A DNA stretch of 5,475 bases, taken from an uncultured archaeon (GTDB taxonomy: Archaea > Thermoproteota > Nitrososphaeria > Nitrososphaerales > CALBXV01). The stretch covers positions 1-5,475 of the forward strand of contig CALBXV010000014.1 of NCBI GenBank assembly GCA_937890045.1, given 5' to 3'. The notes under the pieces were generated by a model that did no database searches, was not told the origin of the DNA, and saw only the letters and a list, made by a program, of their open reading frames with translations. Both the position numbers and the translations under genes were made by a program. Positions 4,537-5,475 of this stretch are shown here, in pieces. How positions within the stretch are numbered: the stretch's first letter is position 1; every line of letters starts with the position of its first letter.

Positions 4537-5475
4537 TTATAACCAATGATTTTTAACTAGAAAATCATTTATTTCTTTACCATCTAGTAAGTCTATTAGT
4601 CCATCAGCTTGAGAAGAAGATAAGGTAAGCTTATTTAACGAGTTAAAATCTCCAATAGAATCTTCAACAGAAATTCTTGGACAAGCAGATTGTATAAAAA
4701 CTTCTATATCAGTAAAAGCTGAAAGACGATCATTTTTAACTTCTGCTAACGCAATTAATTTAACATTTTTACCACGTTTTTCAAGTTCATTTTTTAGAAG
4801 TATACTACGTTTTAACATTATTTGACCCTCTTTTAGTCCTACTATAACACCAAAATTAGTAGCATCTCGAGCTTTATATATAGATAAAACAATTTTTTTA
4901 AAAGTTTCAGAAACAAGTTTTTCCATATCAGAAATTTCATTAAAATATGGATCTAACATTAATGTCTTTTTACCAGTGGATAACGCAATTCCCAGAGCAT
5001 GAAACCGGCTTTGACCTAAGAATAAATATAGATCAACCTTATTTTTAATATTAAAAACTGGATAGAATTCACATCCAAAAACTTGACCATTATTTAATAA
5101 ACCTTTACCTTGACCAACATATACATTTATACCATTTTTTTTAAGAATATTTTCAACATATTTAATTTGAGGTAAATGTTGACTTGAAGTACATAACCCA
5201 ACTTTTTTATTTTTAATTAATTTTAATACTTTCTTAATTACTAGATCAAAATTAACATCATCAAATGCGTCAATTAATATAATTTTACCGAGAGTATCAA
5301 CAGAAACAGTATGACCGATATTAAAACATAAATCAACACCTAGAATATCAATAGAAGTAGATTGTGTATCACATATACCCCAACATGGATCTCCTAAAAT
5401 AAAAGTAGAGATATTATATTTTTTTTCTATTTTAGATGCAAGTTTCATAGTTTTAGTTAATATACCATCTGGAGC
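4537..5475 (-). CDS. dph2: Diphthamide biosynthesis enzyme Dph2, N-terminus beyond window edge
   Basis: This is the archaeal 2-(3-amino-3-carboxypropyl)histidine synthase, which uses a [4Fe-4S] cluster to cleave S-adenosylmethionine and moves the 3-amino-3-carboxypropyl group onto a His of elongation factor 2, the first step of diphthamide formation. The three cluster cysteines are present: GDPCWGICD (Cys at 5385-5383 on the minus strand), FGCEF and QSACPRISVED. LFLGQSRFHALGIAL...MLDPY also matches family motifs. The frame stays open to the window edge, and its first codons (APDGILTKT) match the family's QxPDGLL segment. The ATG at 5446-5448 is therefore internal; around 30 more residues are expected upstream. 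Visible length is 312 residues of a usual 330-350. Trp follows Cys1-region Pro-Cys where Tyr is more common, a mild change. It lies on the same strand as tRNA-Asp, 72 bp upstream of it; its promoter is outside the window. Confidence 0.95.
   Translation of the reverse strand, partial: APDGILTKTMKLASKIEKKYNISTFILGDPCWGICDTQSTSIDILGVDLCFNIGHTVSVDTLGKIILIDAFDDVNFDLVIKKVLKLIKNKKVGLCTSSQHLPQIKYVENILKKNGINVYVGQGKGLLNNGQVFGCEFYPVFNIKNKVDLYLFLGQSRFHALGIALSTGKKTLMLDPYFNEISDMEKLVSETFKKIVLSIYKARDATNFGVIVGLKEGQIMLKRSILLKNELEKRGKNVKLIALAEVKNDRLSAFTDIEVFIQSACPRISVEDSIGDFNSLNKLTLSSSQADGLIDLLDGKEINDFLVKNHWL

Noticed and set aside
5446..5448. ATG as the start of dph2
   Set aside because: The upstream codons to the window edge continue the conserved Dph2 sequence, so this Met is internal.
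1..5475. Mobile element, CRISPR array, defence or other accessory system
   Set aside because: No direct repeats, terminal inverted repeats, transposase or nuclease-type accessory genes were seen; all genes belong to conserved archaeal housekeeping families.

Overview
This window is AT-rich archaeal chromosome (about a quarter G+C or less by eye; ATA and AGA codons dominate). It holds translation and tRNA-maturation housekeeping genes. The archaeal assignment rests on a class I (archaeal-type) CCA-adding enzyme, a Dph2 with the three-cysteine layout, the archaeal UPF0200/UPF0201 pair, and a tRNA gene with a bulge-helix-bulge intron and no encoded CCA. The intron in the T-loop and the near absence of Shine-Dalgarno sites would suit Nitrososphaerota (Thaumarchaeota) or a related Thermoproteota lineage. 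The very low G+C could mean a streamlined or host-associated member. That finer placement is a low-confidence inference.

Layout: (1) 2-622 (+), the 3' two-thirds of a ribonuclease Z gene, cut by the left window edge. (2) 625-1588 (-), an overlapping pair: a UPF0200 P-loop kinase-like protein followed by a UPF0201 putative RNA-binding protein, convergent with RNase Z and 2 bp from it. (3) 1589-1680, a divergent intergenic region with a perfectly palindromic TATA box that could serve both directions. (4) 1681-4352 (+), three overlapping genes, very likely an operon: thpR/LigT RNA 2',3'-cyclic phosphodiesterase, CCA-adding enzyme, and an atypical Ser/Thr-kinase-like protein. (5) 4361-4464 (-), tRNA-Asp(GTC) with a 30-nt intron at position 59/60 inside the T-loop. 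(6) 4537-5475 (-), diphthamide synthase Dph2, missing its N-terminus at the right window edge.

Most of the genes connect through RNA maturation. RNase Z trims the 3' end of pre-tRNA at the discriminator, and the CCA enzyme then adds the CCA that the tRNA-Asp gene here lacks. ThpR-type enzymes act on 2',3'-cyclic phosphate ends, the kind left by the archaeal splicing endonuclease that must remove the tRNA-Asp intron. Dph2 modifies elongation factor 2. The roles of the kinase-like protein and of UPF0200/UPF0201 are not established.

I see no mobile element, CRISPR array or defence system. The points most worth checking are: an Asn in place of the third catalytic carboxylate of the CCA enzyme; a UPF0200 gene whose P-loop can be completed only from a non-ATG/GTG/TTG start; the T-loop intron; and a C-U mismatch in the tRNA acceptor stem.
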